A stretch of 64,000 bases of DNA from positions 44,765-108,764 of the forward strand of contig NZ_KB904149.1 in the NCBI RefSeq assembly GCF_000379945.1, given 5' to 3'. Shown here piece by piece: positions 54,062 through 63,929 of this stretch; the stretch's first letter is position 1; each line of letters begins with the position of its first letter. The notes under the pieces were generated by a model. The model was not told the DNA's origin. It saw only the letters and a list, made by a program, of their open reading frames with translations, and made no database searches. Source of the DNA: Porphyromonas macacae DSM 20710 = JCM 13914 (GTDB lineage Bacteria; Bacteroidota; Bacteroidia; Bacteroidales; Porphyromonadaceae). Position numbers and translations under genes: made by a program.

Positions 54062-54943
54062 CTAAGTGTTGCGGATTTTTTCGAAAAGAAGCATTATACG
54101 CTCCAATTCATCTTCAGAAGTAAAAGCGATTGTCAATTTACCGCTCCCCTTATCATTACAATTGACAGAAACCTTGGTACAAAAGAACTGCTCCAAATGT
54201 GCAGCCAGAGCCTTATAAATCTCTTTCTCTTTCTTTTTAGAACCCAATTTGAACGGAATCTCCGTCTTTCCCTGCTGCCAGTCACGAGCCAGTTCTTCCA
54301 CTTTTCTCACGCTCAATCCTTCATCGATGATTTTACTGTAAAGAAGTATCTGTTTTTCGGCTTCATCCAGCTGTAACAAAGCGCGTGCATGGCCCATATC
54401 GACTTTATGTTCGCAAAGCCCTAACTGCACCTCTGCCGGCAACTTCAGCAAACGCAGATAGTTACTCACCGTGGCACGACCTTTGCCGACACGTTTGCCG
54501 AGCTCGTCCTGTGTAAGCCCGAAAACCTCCAAAAGTTTTTTATAAGCCAATGCTATTTCAATGGCGTTCAGATCTTCGCGTTGAATATTCTCAACCAAGG
54601 CCATCTCCATCACCTGTCCATCCTCTACTTTACGGATATAAGCAGGTATTGTATCCAATCCGGCCATTTGACAGGCACGCCATCTACGCTCTCCGGATAT
54701 AATCATATAACAGCTCGAACCCAAATCCTGCACGGTAATGGGTTGAACCAGACCTATGGCTTTAATTGAGGTGGCCAACTCTTCCAAACCTTTTGTATCG
54801 AACTCCTTTCTCGGCTGGTCAGGATTGGGAGCAATATCCGAAAGCAACAGTTCGCTGATTGAAGAAGATCCGGAAATATCTCCTCCGGACAAAAGACTAT
54901 CCAAGCCTCTCCCCAAGGCCGATTTATTTCTGTGTTTTGTCAT
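54062..54943 (-). CDS. parB: Chromosome partitioning protein ParB
   Basis: The 293-residue protein has the ParB CTPase fold with PNPDQPRKEFD near 37-47 and the GERRWRA box near 84-90. VENIQREDLNAIE and a helix-turn-helix (LTQDELGKRVGKGRATVSNYLRLL) follow, with a C-terminal dimerisation region. It binds parS sites, spreads along DNA by a CTP-dependent clamp mechanism and stimulates ParA. Its start overlaps the parA stop by 4 bp (ATGA). No parS-type palindrome was noticed in the window. Confidence 0.96.
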   Translation of the reverse strand: MTKHRNKSALGRGLDSLLSGGDISGSSSISELLLSDIAPNPDQPRKEFDTKGLEELATSIKAIGLVQPITVQDLGSSCYMIISGERRWRACQMAGLDTIPAYIRKVEDGQVMEMALVENIQREDLNAIEIALAYKKLLEVFGLTQDELGKRVGKGRATVSNYLRLLKLPAEVQLGLCEHKVDMGHARALLQLDEAEKQILLYSKIIDEGLSVRKVEELARDWQQGKTEIPFKLGSKKKEKEIYKALAAHLEQFFCTKVSVNCNDKGSGKLTIAFTSEDELERIMLLFEKIRNT

Positions 54944-55707
54944 TTTTCGTGTTTTTTCAAGAGTTCGGCTGCAAGTTGCAGATAATTCAAAGCGCCACGA
55001 CTTTCCGCATCGTACATCAAAGCCGGCAATCCGTGACTGGGAGCCTCTCCCAACTTTATATTCCGTTGAATAACGGTATCAAAAACAAGTCCCTTAAAAT
55101 GCCGTTTAACTTCTTCGTATATCTGGTTATTGAGTCTGGTCCGGCTGTCGTACATGGTAAGGAGAAAGCCTTCTATTTCCAACTGTGGATTCAAACGGCT
55201 TTTGATAATTCTAATCGTATTCAACAGTTTGCTAATTCCTTCGAGGGCAAAATACTCGCATTGAACCGGAATAATTACACTGTTAGCTGCCACCAAAGAG
55301 TTTACCGTAATTAAGCCCAAAGAGGGAGAGCAGTCAATAAGAATATAGTCATACATATCCACTACCGGAGCCAAGACTTCTTTCAGCACTTTTTCCCGGT
55401 TAGGCACATTCATCAACTCGACTTCCGCACCAACCAGATCGATATGAGATGGAGCCAGATCCAAGCCATCGACCAATGTCGGTATCAGGATGTCTTTAAT
55501 GGATAATTGGCTGCATAAACACTCATAAATAGTTTTTCGCAAATTAGCTACATCGCATCCCAAGCCCGATGAAGCATTAGCCTGAGCATCAGCATCTATC
55601 AACAGCACTTTTCTCTCGAGCGATGCCAAAGAAGCGGCTAAATTGATGGCGGTAGTGGTCTTCCCCACCCCTCCTTTTTGATTTGCGAGGGCTATTATTC
55701 GTCCCAT
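54940..55707 (-). CDS. parA: Chromosome partitioning ATPase ParA (Soj)
   Basis: The 255-residue deviant Walker-type ATPase has KGGVGKTT at 11-18, the A' motif region LLIDADAQANAS, and LIDCSPSLGLITVN (Walker B). It drives chromosome segregation together with ParB. It opens the operon parA-parB-DUF5683-mltD; a TAnnTTTG box is 23 bp upstream. Confidence 0.97.
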   Translation of the reverse strand: MGRIIALANQKGGVGKTTTAINLAASLASLERKVLLIDADAQANASSGLGCDVANLRKTIYECLCSQLSIKDILIPTLVDGLDLAPSHIDLVGAEVELMNVPNREKVLKEVLAPVVDMYDYILIDCSPSLGLITVNSLVAANSVIIPVQCEYFALEGISKLLNTIRIIKSRLNPQLEIEGFLLTMYDSRTRLNNQIYEEVKRHFKGLVFDTVIQRNIKLGEAPSHGLPALMYDAESRGALNYLQLAAELLKKHEK

Positions 55708-55730
55708 AAATCTGTTTTAATAATTTAGTT

Positions 55731-55738
55731 CAAAACTA
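55731..55738 (-). promoter_or_regulatory. -7 box for the parAB operon
   Basis: On the minus strand it reads TAGTTTTG, 23 bp before the parA start. Confidence 0.5.
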
Positions 55739-55837
55739 ATGATTTTAGATGATATATAAATGATTGCTTATGGTTTATCCTTTTATTATAACGATAGATA
55801 CGGAAAGATTCGCATATACACGATCACCTGTAAATAG

Positions 55838-55865
55838 AAAAAGGGATGCTCCCACATCCCTTTTC
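55838..55865 (-). terminator. Terminator after tRNA-Arg
   Basis: AAAAGGGATG and CATCCCTTTT form a 10-bp stem with a 6-nt loop directly 3' of the tRNA on the minus strand. Confidence 0.75.
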
Positions 55866-55942
55866 TGGTGATCGGGCTGGGATTCGAACCCAGGACCGAC
55901 AGCTTAGAAGGCTGTTGCTCTATCCAGCTGAGCTACCCGACC
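55866..55942 (-). tRNA. tRNA-Arg (anticodon TCT), CCA encoded
   Basis: On the minus strand a full cloverleaf can be drawn. The acceptor GGTCGGG pairs with CCCGATC (one G-T pair). The D arm is GCTCAGCTGGATAGAGC, the anticodon loop CTTCTAA gives TCT, and the T arm is CTGGGTTCGAATCCCAG. Discriminator A is followed by genomic CCA. A terminator follows immediately. Confidence 0.96.
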
Positions 55943-56020
55943 CCTTTCGGTTTTTCTTGAAAACCGTGGCAAATGTACGGATTTTTATGATAATAAAGAC
56001 CTATACTGTCAAAAAAATCA

Positions 56021-57967
56021 TTACCTGTTCATCGACGCCAGAAATTCCATATTCGTAGATGTCAACTCCATCTGCTTCTTTACCTGCTCCATGGCCTCTA
56101 TCGGGTTCATGTCGGACAAGAAGTTTCTGAGCACCCACATCCAGTTAAGAGTTTTCTCATCCTGAAGAAGATCATCACGGCGGGTACTGCTGGAAACGAT
56201 ATCCACAGCAGGATAAATACGTTTGTTGGCAAGTCTGCGGTCAAGCTGTAACTCCATATTGCCCGTACCTTTGAATTCCTCAAAGATAACATCATCCATT
56301 TTAGAGCCGGTTTCCTGCAAAGCCGTAGCCAAAATGGTCAGACTGCCTCCGTTTTCAATATTTCGCGCTGCACCGAAGAAACGCTTCGGTTTTTGAAGTG
56401 CATTGGCATCCACACCGCCGGAAAGGACTTTGCCGGAAGCCGGCTGAACCGTATTATAAGCGCGTGCCAAACGGGTAATGGAGTCTAACAAAATTACCAC
56501 ATCATGCCCACACTCTACCAGTCTTTTGGCTTTGTTCAATACGATTTCTGCAATTTTCACATGTCGTTCGGCCGGTTCATCAAAGGTAGAGGCGATAACT
56601 TCTGCATTAACATTACGTGCCATATCCGTTACCTCCTCCGGTCTCTCATCTATCAACAGAATAATCATGTAAACCTCCGGGTGATTGGCAGCAATGGCAT
56701 TGGCTATATCTTTCAAAAGCATCGTCTTACCGGTTTTCGGCTGTGCAACGATCAAACCGCGCTGACCTTTACCGATAGGAGAAAAGAGATCTACAATCCT
56801 CACTCCCAATTTATCCGCAACGGAAGGAACATTCGGAGATTCCAACCTGAATTTTTCATTTGGGAAGAGCGGGGTTAAATGATCGAAAGGGATACGATCT
56901 CTCACCTCATCCGGCGGCAATCCGTTCACCGACCTCAATTTTTCAAACGGGAAATACTTCTCACCGTCACGAGGCGGTCTGATCGTACCGCACACCGTAT
57001 CACCGGTTTTAAGACCCATTTGTTTGATCTGCATCGGAGATACATAAACGTCATCCGGAGATGATAAATAATTATAGTCTGCAGATCTGAGAAAGCCATA
57101 TCCATCGGGCATCACTTCCAATACGCCCTGACACTCGAGCACATCCTTAAAATCGAATGCCGGCTCCATTTGCTCCGGCATACGTTGCGGTTTATTAGGA
57201 GCAGGAGACTGCTGTGGAGCAGATTGCTGAGGACGATTGCTCTGCGATTGGTTGGGCTGCTGTTTCTTTGGTTGTTGCTGAGGCTGGTTAATCGGCAAAA
57301 CCTGATCTAAAAGCGTCGTACTGTTTTTATGTCTGAAAACCCGGGTACCATCTACACCGACAGACTGCTGAACAGCTTCGCTCGCCTCTTTTTCTTTTGC
57401 TGTATCTGTATCATTGGAGGTAGCCACAGGTACCACCGGCGCCAAAGGCTGTTCTTTTATATTAGCAGCTTTAGATTGCTCTTCGGTTTGCTTTGGGATC
57501 GGAGGGGTATCGTTTTTTTCTTGATTTTTGGCTACATCTTTTACCGGAGTTTGCCCAAAAGATTCTTCTTCCTGACGTTTTTGACTGTTACCGAATTCTT
57601 TTTCCGGAATATTTTCCTCTATTTCAGACTTAGAAGGTCTTCCCCGTTTCTTTCGAGTTTTCGGAGCTTTACCCTCATCGGCCGAATCTTGTTCTTTGGC
57701 ATTCGATTCTTCCGGTTCTTCCTTTTTTTCAGCAGTTCCGGCATTTTGTTTCGACTTGGTACGATTGGTTTTCCTGCTTGCCTTTTTTTCCTCTTTTTCC
57801 TTGATTTTTACGGCATTAACGCCCGCTACATTTACAGCCTGGGCATCCAATATGTCATAAATAAGGTCCTGTTTTAAACTTGCACCTTTAATGCCAAGCT
57901 CAGAGGCAATTTCCTTTAATTGTTCAACCGTTTTTTCGTTGAGTTCAGTTATATTAAATTTCTGCAT
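56021..57967 (-). CDS. rho: Transcription termination factor Rho, long-insert form
   Basis: The start at 57967 gives [19 protein letters not shown], the Rho N-terminal helical domain; the frame extends 28 codons further but without similarity. The 648-residue protein has a large charged and Q/N/P-rich insertion (about 70-260, for example [15 protein letters not shown]) before the RNA-binding OSB domain ([20 protein letters not shown]). The C-terminal ATPase has Walker [11 protein letters not shown], Walker [11 protein letters not shown] and the Q-loop/R-loop region [16 protein letters not shown]. Insertion-bearing Rho is common in this phylum. A promoter box lies about 227 bp upstream, so the mRNA leader is long, which could allow autoregulation. 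Confidence 0.96.
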   Translation of the reverse strand: MQKFNITELNEKTVEQLKEIASELGIKGASLKQDLIYDILDAQAVNVAGVNAVKIKEKEEKKASRKTNRTKSKQNAGTAEKKEEPEESNAKEQDSADEGKAPKTRKKRGRPSKSEIEENIPEKEFGNSQKRQEEESFGQTPVKDVAKNQEKNDTPPIPKQTEEQSKAANIKEQPLAPVVPVATSNDTDTAKEKEASEAVQQSVGVDGTRVFRHKNSTTLLDQVLPINQPQQQPKKQQPNQSQSNRPQQSAPQQSPAPNKPQRMPEQMEPAFDFKDVLECQGVLEVMPDGYGFLRSADYNYLSSPDDVYVSPMQIKQMGLKTGDTVCGTIRPPRDGEKYFPFEKLRSVNGLPPDEVRDRIPFDHLTPLFPNEKFRLESPNVPSVADKLGVRIVDLFSPIGKGQRGLIVAQPKTGKTMLLKDIANAIAANHPEVYMIILLIDERPEEVTDMARNVNAEVIASTFDEPAERHVKIAEIVLNKAKRLVECGHDVVILLDSITRLARAYNTVQPASGKVLSGGVDANALQKPKRFFGAARNIENGGSLTILATALQETGSKMDDVIFEEFKGTGNMELQLDRRLANKRIYPAVDIVSSSTRRDDLLQDEKTLNWMWVLRNFLSDMNPIEAMEQVKKQMELTSTNMEFLASMNR

Positions 57968-58193
57968 AAAATAAATGATAATCTTTTGATAAATATAACT
58001 TTCTATACAGTAAAAGATAGAGCTATAAGTATTGATTATTCTTCCAATCATTATTGATTACGAAACCAATAACAACATCGAAGGATATGCTTTAATGATA
58101 AAAAGAAGAATAGTGAGTGAACGCAGAATAAAAAAGTGAATTAACCCAGAATGACATCACCATAAGTATTCTTTTCACTTTAGATTTGCAGTA

Positions 58194-58201
58194 CAAATAT
58201 A
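58194..58201 (-). promoter_or_regulatory. rho: Probable -7 box for rho
   Basis: On the minus strand it reads TATATTTG; a TTG about 20 bp upstream may be the -33 element. It implies a leader of roughly 220 nt before the rho start, with no gene inside. Confidence 0.45.
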
Positions 58202-58253
58202 TATAAAGAAAGTGTAATAACAATAAAACACATTAAAACATACACTTTCAATC

Positions 58254-59597
58254 TTACCGGGGAATGAATGTGAATACAAAAATATTCCGAGTATTTTCAT
58301 CAATTCGAAACCTGTCGCTAACAACCCGGCCGGGTACCCACAAAACAAAATCGTCGCAAGTAAGCAAAAAAGTCGATTGCCTTTCACGATGAGAGATGTG
58401 ATTATCTATAAAAATCCGGCTGACTTTTTTCGTTCCTTTCATTCCAAACGGCTTTATACGGTCACCCGGATGCACTTTTCTAAACAATAATCGATCAGGT
58501 AATAATCGAGCATCTAAATAAAGAAGATTCGGATTTCGCTCAAAAGAAGAAAGCTCATCTCTCCGAAGTTTTTTCCAAAATACATCTCCTAAAGGCAATT
58601 CTACTCTCCCCGAGCCAGATAACAAATCGATCGAAACAGGCGGCATATCGCACCGAAGGTCATCCAAACGGATAAGCTCCAATGTCTCACGTCCGCGAAT
58701 CAGGCGATGTGTAGCGCTAAAAAAAACAGCTCCTGGAGGGTTATCCAAAGATGCTCTTATATCAGCACACTGTAAACGGTTAAAGCCATACTCTCTAAGT
58801 AATTCATAAAGAATCGTATCTAAAGCCGGATAAGCTTTCAAAGGCTGAATTAAAAAACCGGAATCTGTTTGCACTTCACACTTTATTTTCCGAAGAGTAT
58901 AATTATAAAGTTCTTCTACACCGGCCAGATTTCTTGCTGTTCGTGCCACTGTTTCCACAAATGCCGGATTAAGTGCCGTAAATGCGGGGATAACTTTATG
59001 ACGGAGTGCATTTCTTTTGTACACAAACTCCTTGTTTGTAGAGTCTTCACGATAAGAAAGATTTTGTTCCTGCAAAAAACATTCGATTTCTTCCCGGGAA
59101 ACATCCAACAAAGGACGAATGATTTTTCCATCTCTCATATACCTCATCCCTCGTACCCCACGAATACCCGTACCCATAGACAAATTCAGCAATACCGTCT
59201 CCACCTGATCATTATTGTGGTGTGCCACAGCTATCTTTCCGATACCCAAATCATCACACAACTCATCGAACCAGGTGTAACGAAGTTCCCGGGCAGCCAT
59301 TTCTACGGAAAGACTGTGCTCTCCTGCATAAGCATATGTGTCGAAATCCTTTACATAAATTTCGATTCCAAGGGTTTTGCACAACTGTCGTACATACTCT
59401 TCATCGCCATCGCTTTCATCTCCCCTCAAATGAAAATTGCAATGTGCAGCGACAACCTGAAAGTCCAAAGAAAAAAGAGCCATTAGCAAGGCTACCGAAT
59501 CGGCTCCTCCACTAATGGCTACAATAACTTTTTCACGAACAGAAAGAAGTTGCTCGCGTTTAATCGTATCACTGACGGTTTTAAGCAACTCACTCAT
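58254..59597 (-). CDS. tilS: tRNA(Ile)-lysidine synthase
   Basis: The 447-residue PP-loop ATPase (SGGADS at 29-34, then HCNFHLRGDESDGDEEYV and VAHHNNDQVETVLLN) modifies the CAT anticodon of tRNA(Ile2) to lysidine so that it reads AUA. The C-terminal TilS domains end with GDRIKPFGMKGTKKVSRIFIDNHIS and VSDRF. It is followed by the rho leader and preceded by the zinc-ribbon gene 14 bp upstream on the same strand. Confidence 0.96.
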   Translation of the reverse strand: MSELLKTVSDTIKREQLLSVREKVIVAISGGADSVALLMALFSLDFQVVAAHCNFHLRGDESDGDEEYVRQLCKTLGIEIYVKDFDTYAYAGEHSLSVEMAARELRYTWFDELCDDLGIGKIAVAHHNNDQVETVLLNLSMGTGIRGVRGMRYMRDGKIIRPLLDVSREEIECFLQEQNLSYREDSTNKEFVYKRNALRHKVIPAFTALNPAFVETVARTARNLAGVEELYNYTLRKIKCEVQTDSGFLIQPLKAYPALDTILYELLREYGFNRLQCADIRASLDNPPGAVFFSATHRLIRGRETLELIRLDDLRCDMPPVSIDLLSGSGRVELPLGDVFWKKLRRDELSSFERNPNLLYLDARLLPDRLLFRKVHPGDRIKPFGMKGTKKVSRIFIDNHISHRERQSTFLLTCDDFVLWVPGRVVSDRFRIDENTRNIFVFTFIPR

Positions 59598-59611
59598 GCC
59601 GGCTGAAAATG

Positions 59612-60391
59612 CTAACGCTGTTCCTGATCTTCAATACCCAGTAATTCGGGGTCTACCATAATGCGGCCGCAGTATTCGCAAACAATGATTTTCTTATGCA
59701 GTTTAACATCCAGCTGTCTTTGAGGTGGAATTTTATTAAAACAGCCGCCACAGGCATCGCGCTCTACCGGTACCACAGCCAAACCATTCATCGTGCCTTT
59801 ACGTATTCGCTTAAAAGCATTCAGCAACCTCGGCTCTATTATAGCCTCGATATTTTTGGCTTCCACCATCAACTGCTCCTCATCCTGCTTCGTTTCCGCC
59901 ACAATGGTCTCAAGCTGGCTACGCTTCGCCTCCAGATCCTGTTTACGTCCCTCCAGAATGGTTTGCAGGTCAGCCATACGTTGCTTACGGTCTTCGATCT
60001 CCTGCGTATATTCCCGGATATTTTTTTCCGCCAGTTCAACCTCAAGATTCTGATATTCTATCTCTTTGGAAAGGTTATCATACTCCCGATTATTCTTGAC
60101 ATTATTCAACTGGCTTTGATACTTTTCAATAAGGCTCTTAGATGTAGCAATCTTATTTTTCTCACCGAGCACGGCTTGAGCCTGCCCCTTATTTTCTGCA
60201 TCGTAATTAGATAAACGAGTCTCCAATCCTCCGATCTCGTCTTCAAGGTCTTCCACTTCCAATGGCAACTCACCTCTCAGGGTCTTAATCTCGTCGATCT
60301 TGTATACTATCTTTTGTAAATTACCCAATGCAACCAGCTTTTCTTCCACTGTTTGATCTTCGGGTTCTGCTACTTTCTTTTTTATAGCCAT
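59612..60391 (-). CDS. Coiled-coil zinc-ribbon protein (C4 type)
   Basis: From the ATG at 60391 this is a 259-residue protein with a long antiparallel coiled coil (about 20-190, for example KNIREYTQEIEDRKQRM). A C-terminal four-cysteine ribbon follows (CGGC then CEYC, near 213-238). Similar proteins (CdsZ/YbgI-neighbour type) are encoded next to the Nif3-like gene in many bacteria, as here, where the frames nearly overlap. The ribbon suggests nucleic-acid or protein contact; a role in ribosome or RNA processes is inferred. Confidence 0.88.
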   Translation of the reverse strand: MAIKKKVAEPEDQTVEEKLVALGNLQKIVYKIDEIKTLRGELPLEVEDLEDEIGGLETRLSNYDAENKGQAQAVLGEKNKIATSKSLIEKYQSQLNNVKNNREYDNLSKEIEYQNLEVELAEKNIREYTQEIEDRKQRMADLQTILEGRKQDLEAKRSQLETIVAETKQDEEQLMVEAKNIEAIIEPRLLNAFKRIRKGTMNGLAVVPVERDACGGCFNKIPPQRQLDVKLHKKIIVCEYCGRIMVDPELLGIEDQEQR

Positions 60392-60399
60392 AGTAATGC

Positions 60400-61506
60400 T
60401 TAAAAATGGTGTACCGGATTGGCACATATTTGACTTAAATAGACTTCAAAGTTAGGGAATTTCTCCGATATAATACCGCTAAAAAGTTCGGCAGCTATCT
60501 GTTCGCTCTCGTAATGCCCAACAGTAACCAGCATAGGACGGCCTTCGACATCGAAGAAGTCGTTGTACTTAGCTTCGCCGGTGATCAGAACATCCGCTTT
60601 TTCCCTCCGTGCTCTTCGCCACAGGAAAGCCCCTGCTCCGCCACAGATGGCTACACGTTTAACCCGATCAACTGCACAACAGGAATGACATAAGCAAGAA
60701 ATGCCGAACACCTCTTTTGTCTTCTGCAAGAAAAGCTCTACCGGCATTTCTTCTTCCAAATCCCCCACAATACCGGCACCGGCCGTTGCCCACTCATTAT
60801 CAAGAGAAACAAGATCATAAGCCGGTTCTTCGTACGGATGAACGGCAAGCATAGCAGCAATCACCTTAGAACAGAGATACCGGGGAAGGATGACCGTAAT
60901 CAAACTTTCCGGTTCGGTATGCAGAACACCCTGCTTACCAATGAACGGTTGCGTACCCGCTCCTGCTCGATAAGTACCATTGCCCGTGAGATTATAGCTA
61001 CACTGGTCGTAAGCGCCTATCTCACCGGCTCCGGCTTCCCAAAGAGCATGACGAACAGATTCGGCATGAGACCCGGGCACATAACAAACCAGTTTCACCA
61101 ACTGTCCCTTCATCGGCTCCAGAGGGCGTGTTTTCTTCAATCCGAATTTCCGGGCAATGATATCGTTCAGTCCTCTGCCGGCATTATCGGCATTGGTGTG
61201 AGCGGCATAAATAACTATATCGTGCTTCACAGCCTTGATTATGCACCGTTCTATATAATTCGCAGCCGTAAGTTGCTTCAGCGGCTTAAAGAGCAAGGGA
61301 TGATGTGCTATGATGAGGTTGCACCCTTTTTCTACAGCTTCATCCACCACTGCTTCGGTTATGTCCACAGCCAAAAGCACACCGCTCGCAGGTCGATCGG
61401 CCAAACCGACCTGTATACCACAATTATCATAAGACTCCTGCAAAGCGGGAGGTAGATAATGCTCTAAAACCTCAAGAATATCTTTAATGTATATTTTTTC
61501 CTGCAC
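60400..61506 (-). CDS. Nif3-like dinuclear metal-centre hexameric protein
   Basis: Start choice: the frame is open far into aspS, but similarity starts at YIKDILEVLEHYLPPALQESYDNCGIQVG. The GTG at 61506 (2 bp after the aspS stop) gives a 368-residue protein of the usual family length; no ATG fits better. The metal ligands are visible in NLIIAHHPLLF and AAHTNADNAGRGLND, with late DVLITGEAKYND and TVGHYESE. A middle insert (about 130-235, PII-like CutA1 type) is present, as in Bacteroidetes. Often annotated as GTP cyclohydrolase I type 2, but the activity is uncertain. Confidence 0.92.
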   Translation of the reverse strand: MQEKIYIKDILEVLEHYLPPALQESYDNCGIQVGLADRPASGVLLAVDITEAVVDEAVEKGCNLIIAHHPLLFKPLKQLTAANYIERCIIKAVKHDIVIYAAHTNADNAGRGLNDIIARKFGLKKTRPLEPMKGQLVKLVCYVPGSHAESVRHALWEAGAGEIGAYDQCSYNLTGNGTYRAGAGTQPFIGKQGVLHTEPESLITVILPRYLCSKVIAAMLAVHPYEEPAYDLVSLDNEWATAGAGIVGDLEEEMPVELFLQKTKEVFGISCLCHSCCAVDRVKRVAICGGAGAFLWRRARREKADVLITGEAKYNDFFDVEGRPMLVTVGHYESEQIAAELFSGIISEKFPNFEVYLSQICANPVHHF

Positions 61507-61508
61507 GA

Positions 61509-63275
61509 TTATTTCTCCGGAATAGGCTTCAAATCCAAATAAAGCTCGTCCAATTGCTCCGGTTCCAATCTCGAAGGAGCATCCAGCATCACATCCCGGC
61601 CGGCATTGTTTTTCGGGAAAGCAATACAATCGCGAATACTGTCCAAGCCGGCAAAAAGAGAGACCCAACGATCCAGACCATAAGCCAAACCGCCGTGAGG
61701 AGGAGCACCATATTTGAAAGCGTTCATCAGGAAACCGAATTGCTCCTCGGCACGCTCCGGTGTAAATCCTAATTTTTCAAAAATCTTATGTTGTAACTCG
61801 CTATCGTGGATACGAATGGAGCCACCGCCTACTTCTACGCCGTTGATAACCATATCATAGGCATTGGCACGCACAGCACCCGGATCGCTGTCCAGCAATT
61901 TTACATCCTCAGGTTTAGGGGAAGTAAACGGATGGTGCATAGCATAGAAGCGGTTGGTTTCATCGTCCCATTCAAACATCGGGAAGTCAATCACCCACAG
62001 GCAGTTAAAGTTGTTTTTATCGCGCAAGCCCAGACGGGAGCCCATCTCCAAACGCAACTCTCCCAACTGTTTGCGGCATTTGGTAACATTCACTCCGCTA
62101 ATCAGCAGAATCAAATCGCCGGCTTTAGCCTCCATACGCTCAGCCAGATTCATCAATACCTCCGGCGTATAGAATTTATCTACACTGCTCTTAATCGAAC
62201 CATCGGCCTGTACTCTGACATTTACCAAGCCTTTGGCTCCGATTTGAGGACGTTTAACCCATTCGGTCAATTCATCTATTTGCTTGCGTGTGTAATCTGC
62301 CACTCCCGGCACACAAATGGCACCGATATAAGCCGCTTCATCGAATACGCCAAAACCATGTCCCTGCATGATATCCATTACTTCCACCATAGGCATACCG
62401 AAACGCAAGTCAGGCTTATCGGATCCGTACCTGCTCATTGCCTCGTGCCAGCTCATACGGGGAAAAGGCGTTTCTATATCGATATTCATAATGCTTTTGA
62501 ACAAATGGGAAGCCATACCTTCAAAAACAGTCAGCACATCTTCCTGCTCCACAAAACTCATTTCGCAGTCGATCTGTGTAAATTCGGGTTGCCTGTCGGC
62601 ACGCAAATCTTCATCTCTAAAACACTTGGCTATCTGGAAGTAGCGATCAAACCCGCTTACCATAAGCAACTGTTTCAAGGTCTGAGGAGACTGAGGCAAG
62701 GCATAAAACTGTCCGGGATTCATGCGTGAAGGCACCACAAAGTCTCTCGCTCCCTCGGGTGTGGAGTTAACCAAAACAGGGGTTTCCACTTCGATGAAGC
62801 CCTGACTGTCCAGATACCGGCGAACTTCAAGAGCAAACTTATGACGCAATTCCAAATTTCTTCTCACACAACTGCGGCGCAAATCCAAATAACGGTATTT
62901 CATTCTCAGTTCATCGCCCCCGTCAGTTTCGTCTTCAATTGTGAACGGCGGTACATCCGAACGGTTGAGGACTTCCAAACCTGTGGCATCGATCTCTATA
63001 TCTCCTGTCGGAAGGTTGGGATTTTTACTTGAACGTTCGGCCACTGTACCCGTAACCTGTATGACATATTCGCGTCCCAAATGAGCAGCTTTATCAGCCA
63101 ATTCGGCATTGATACGCTCACCGTTAAAAGTGAGTTGAGTGATACCATAACGATCTCTCAGATCAATAAAAGTCATACCGCCCATACGGCGCACACGCTG
63201 CACCCATCCGCATAATGTGACATTACTGCCTGCATCGGACAATCTTAATTCGCCACAAGTTTTAGTTCTATACAT
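61509..63275 (-). CDS. aspS: Aspartate--tRNA ligase
   Basis: The 588-residue class IIb synthetase has an N-terminal OB-fold anticodon domain ([26 protein letters not shown]) and motif 2 [25 protein letters not shown]. The bacterial GAD insertion lies in the middle, and motif 3 [16 protein letters not shown] is near the end. It heads the operon aspS-Nif3-zinc ribbon-(tilS). Length and the GAD domain fit bacterial AspRS. A TAnnTTTG box lies 34 bp upstream. Confidence 0.97.
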   Translation of the reverse strand: MYRTKTCGELRLSDAGSNVTLCGWVQRVRRMGGMTFIDLRDRYGITQLTFNGERINAELADKAAHLGREYVIQVTGTVAERSSKNPNLPTGDIEIDATGLEVLNRSDVPPFTIEDETDGGDELRMKYRYLDLRRSCVRRNLELRHKFALEVRRYLDSQGFIEVETPVLVNSTPEGARDFVVPSRMNPGQFYALPQSPQTLKQLLMVSGFDRYFQIAKCFRDEDLRADRQPEFTQIDCEMSFVEQEDVLTVFEGMASHLFKSIMNIDIETPFPRMSWHEAMSRYGSDKPDLRFGMPMVEVMDIMQGHGFGVFDEAAYIGAICVPGVADYTRKQIDELTEWVKRPQIGAKGLVNVRVQADGSIKSSVDKFYTPEVLMNLAERMEAKAGDLILLISGVNVTKCRKQLGELRLEMGSRLGLRDKNNFNCLWVIDFPMFEWDDETNRFYAMHHPFTSPKPEDVKLLDSDPGAVRANAYDMVINGVEVGGGSIRIHDSELQHKIFEKLGFTPERAEEQFGFLMNAFKYGAPPHGGLAYGLDRWVSLFAGLDSIRDCIAFPKNNAGRDVMLDAPSRLEPEQLDELYLDLKPIPEK

Positions 63276-63309
63276 TATATAATACGTTGAAATTTTTCAT
63301 TTATAAGTA

Positions 63310-63317
63310 CAAAAATA
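63310..63317 (-). promoter_or_regulatory. aspS: -7 box for aspS
   Basis: On the minus strand it reads TATTTTTG, 34 bp before the aspS start. The remaining 310-bp aspS-rpsO gap holds only the two divergent promoters. Confidence 0.5.
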
Positions 63318-63515
63318 CATATAAAGAAACACAAACACAGATAATAAAGGTTGCATATTTATCCTTCAAGCACAATATTTTACTCTGAAAATACAAAATA
63401 AAGACATCCGGATTTGTCCACTCTGTCCGGTTTTCTCTCATTCCGCAGTTTTCAACCTTAAGTGCACTTTTATGTTTTTGAGAGCTTTAATATTGTGAGA
63501 ATGAGGATAAAAAGC

Positions 63516-63523
63516 TACCTTTG
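63516..63523 (+). promoter_or_regulatory. rpsO: -7 box for rpsO
   Basis: TACCTTTG fits TAnnTTTG. A TTG at 63493-63495 is placed 20 bp upstream as a plausible -33 element. The leader to rpsO is about 60 nt. Confidence 0.65.
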
Positions 63524-63585
63524 CAGCCGATCTACTTCCGTTTAGGCGGGTGTAGCATTATTGTTTAACAATTAGAGCTAATAAA

Positions 63586-63855
63586 ATGTATTTAGACTCC
63601 GCAAAAAAAGCCGAACTTTTTGAAAAGTACGGTAAGTCTGCTACCGACACAGGTAGCCCCGAGAGCCAAATTGCGCTCTTTACTTTCCGCATTGCTCACC
63701 TTACCGAGCACCTCAAACAAAACCGCAAAGACTTCAACACTTCCCGTTCATTGAAGATGCTGGTCGGTAAGCGTCGCCGTCTGCTGGATTATCTGATCAG
63801 GACCGACATCGAGCGTTATCGTGCGATTATTAAGGAATTAGGTATCCGTCGCTAA
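63586..63855 (+). CDS. rpsO: 30S ribosomal protein S15
   Basis: The 89-residue protein has the S15 core TGSPESQIALFTFRIAHLTEHLKQNRKDF and LKMLVGKRRRLLDYL. It binds helices 20-22 of 16S rRNA early in 30S assembly. The length is exactly typical. It is a single gene with its own promoter and a hairpin 33 bp after the stop. Confidence 0.98.
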   Translation: MYLDSAKKAELFEKYGKSATDTGSPESQIALFTFRIAHLTEHLKQNRKDFNTSRSLKMLVGKRRRLLDYLIRTDIERYRAIIKELGIRR

Positions 63856-63887
63856 ACTTTGGCGAACTTTTCCTTACTTAATAAGAC

Positions 63888-63929
63888 AAAAGGGGCTGTG
63901 TCAAAATGAATTTTGGCGCAGCTCCTTTT
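63888..63929 (+). terminator. Hairpin after rpsO
   Basis: AAAAGGGGCTG and CAGCTCCTTTT pair with one mismatch around GTGTCAAAATGAATTTTGGCG, followed by AGTTTT. Sequence and layout resemble the hairpin after dedA (22267-22315). Confidence 0.65.

Noticed and set aside
54000..56000. parS sites near parAB
   Set aside because: No 16-bp palindrome of the TGTTCCACGTGGAACA type was noticed in the surrounding sequence by eye.
61507..61668. N-terminal extension of the Nif3-like protein into aspS
   Set aside because: The extra residues overlap aspS in another frame and have no similarity to the family; the GTG at 61506 gives the normal length.
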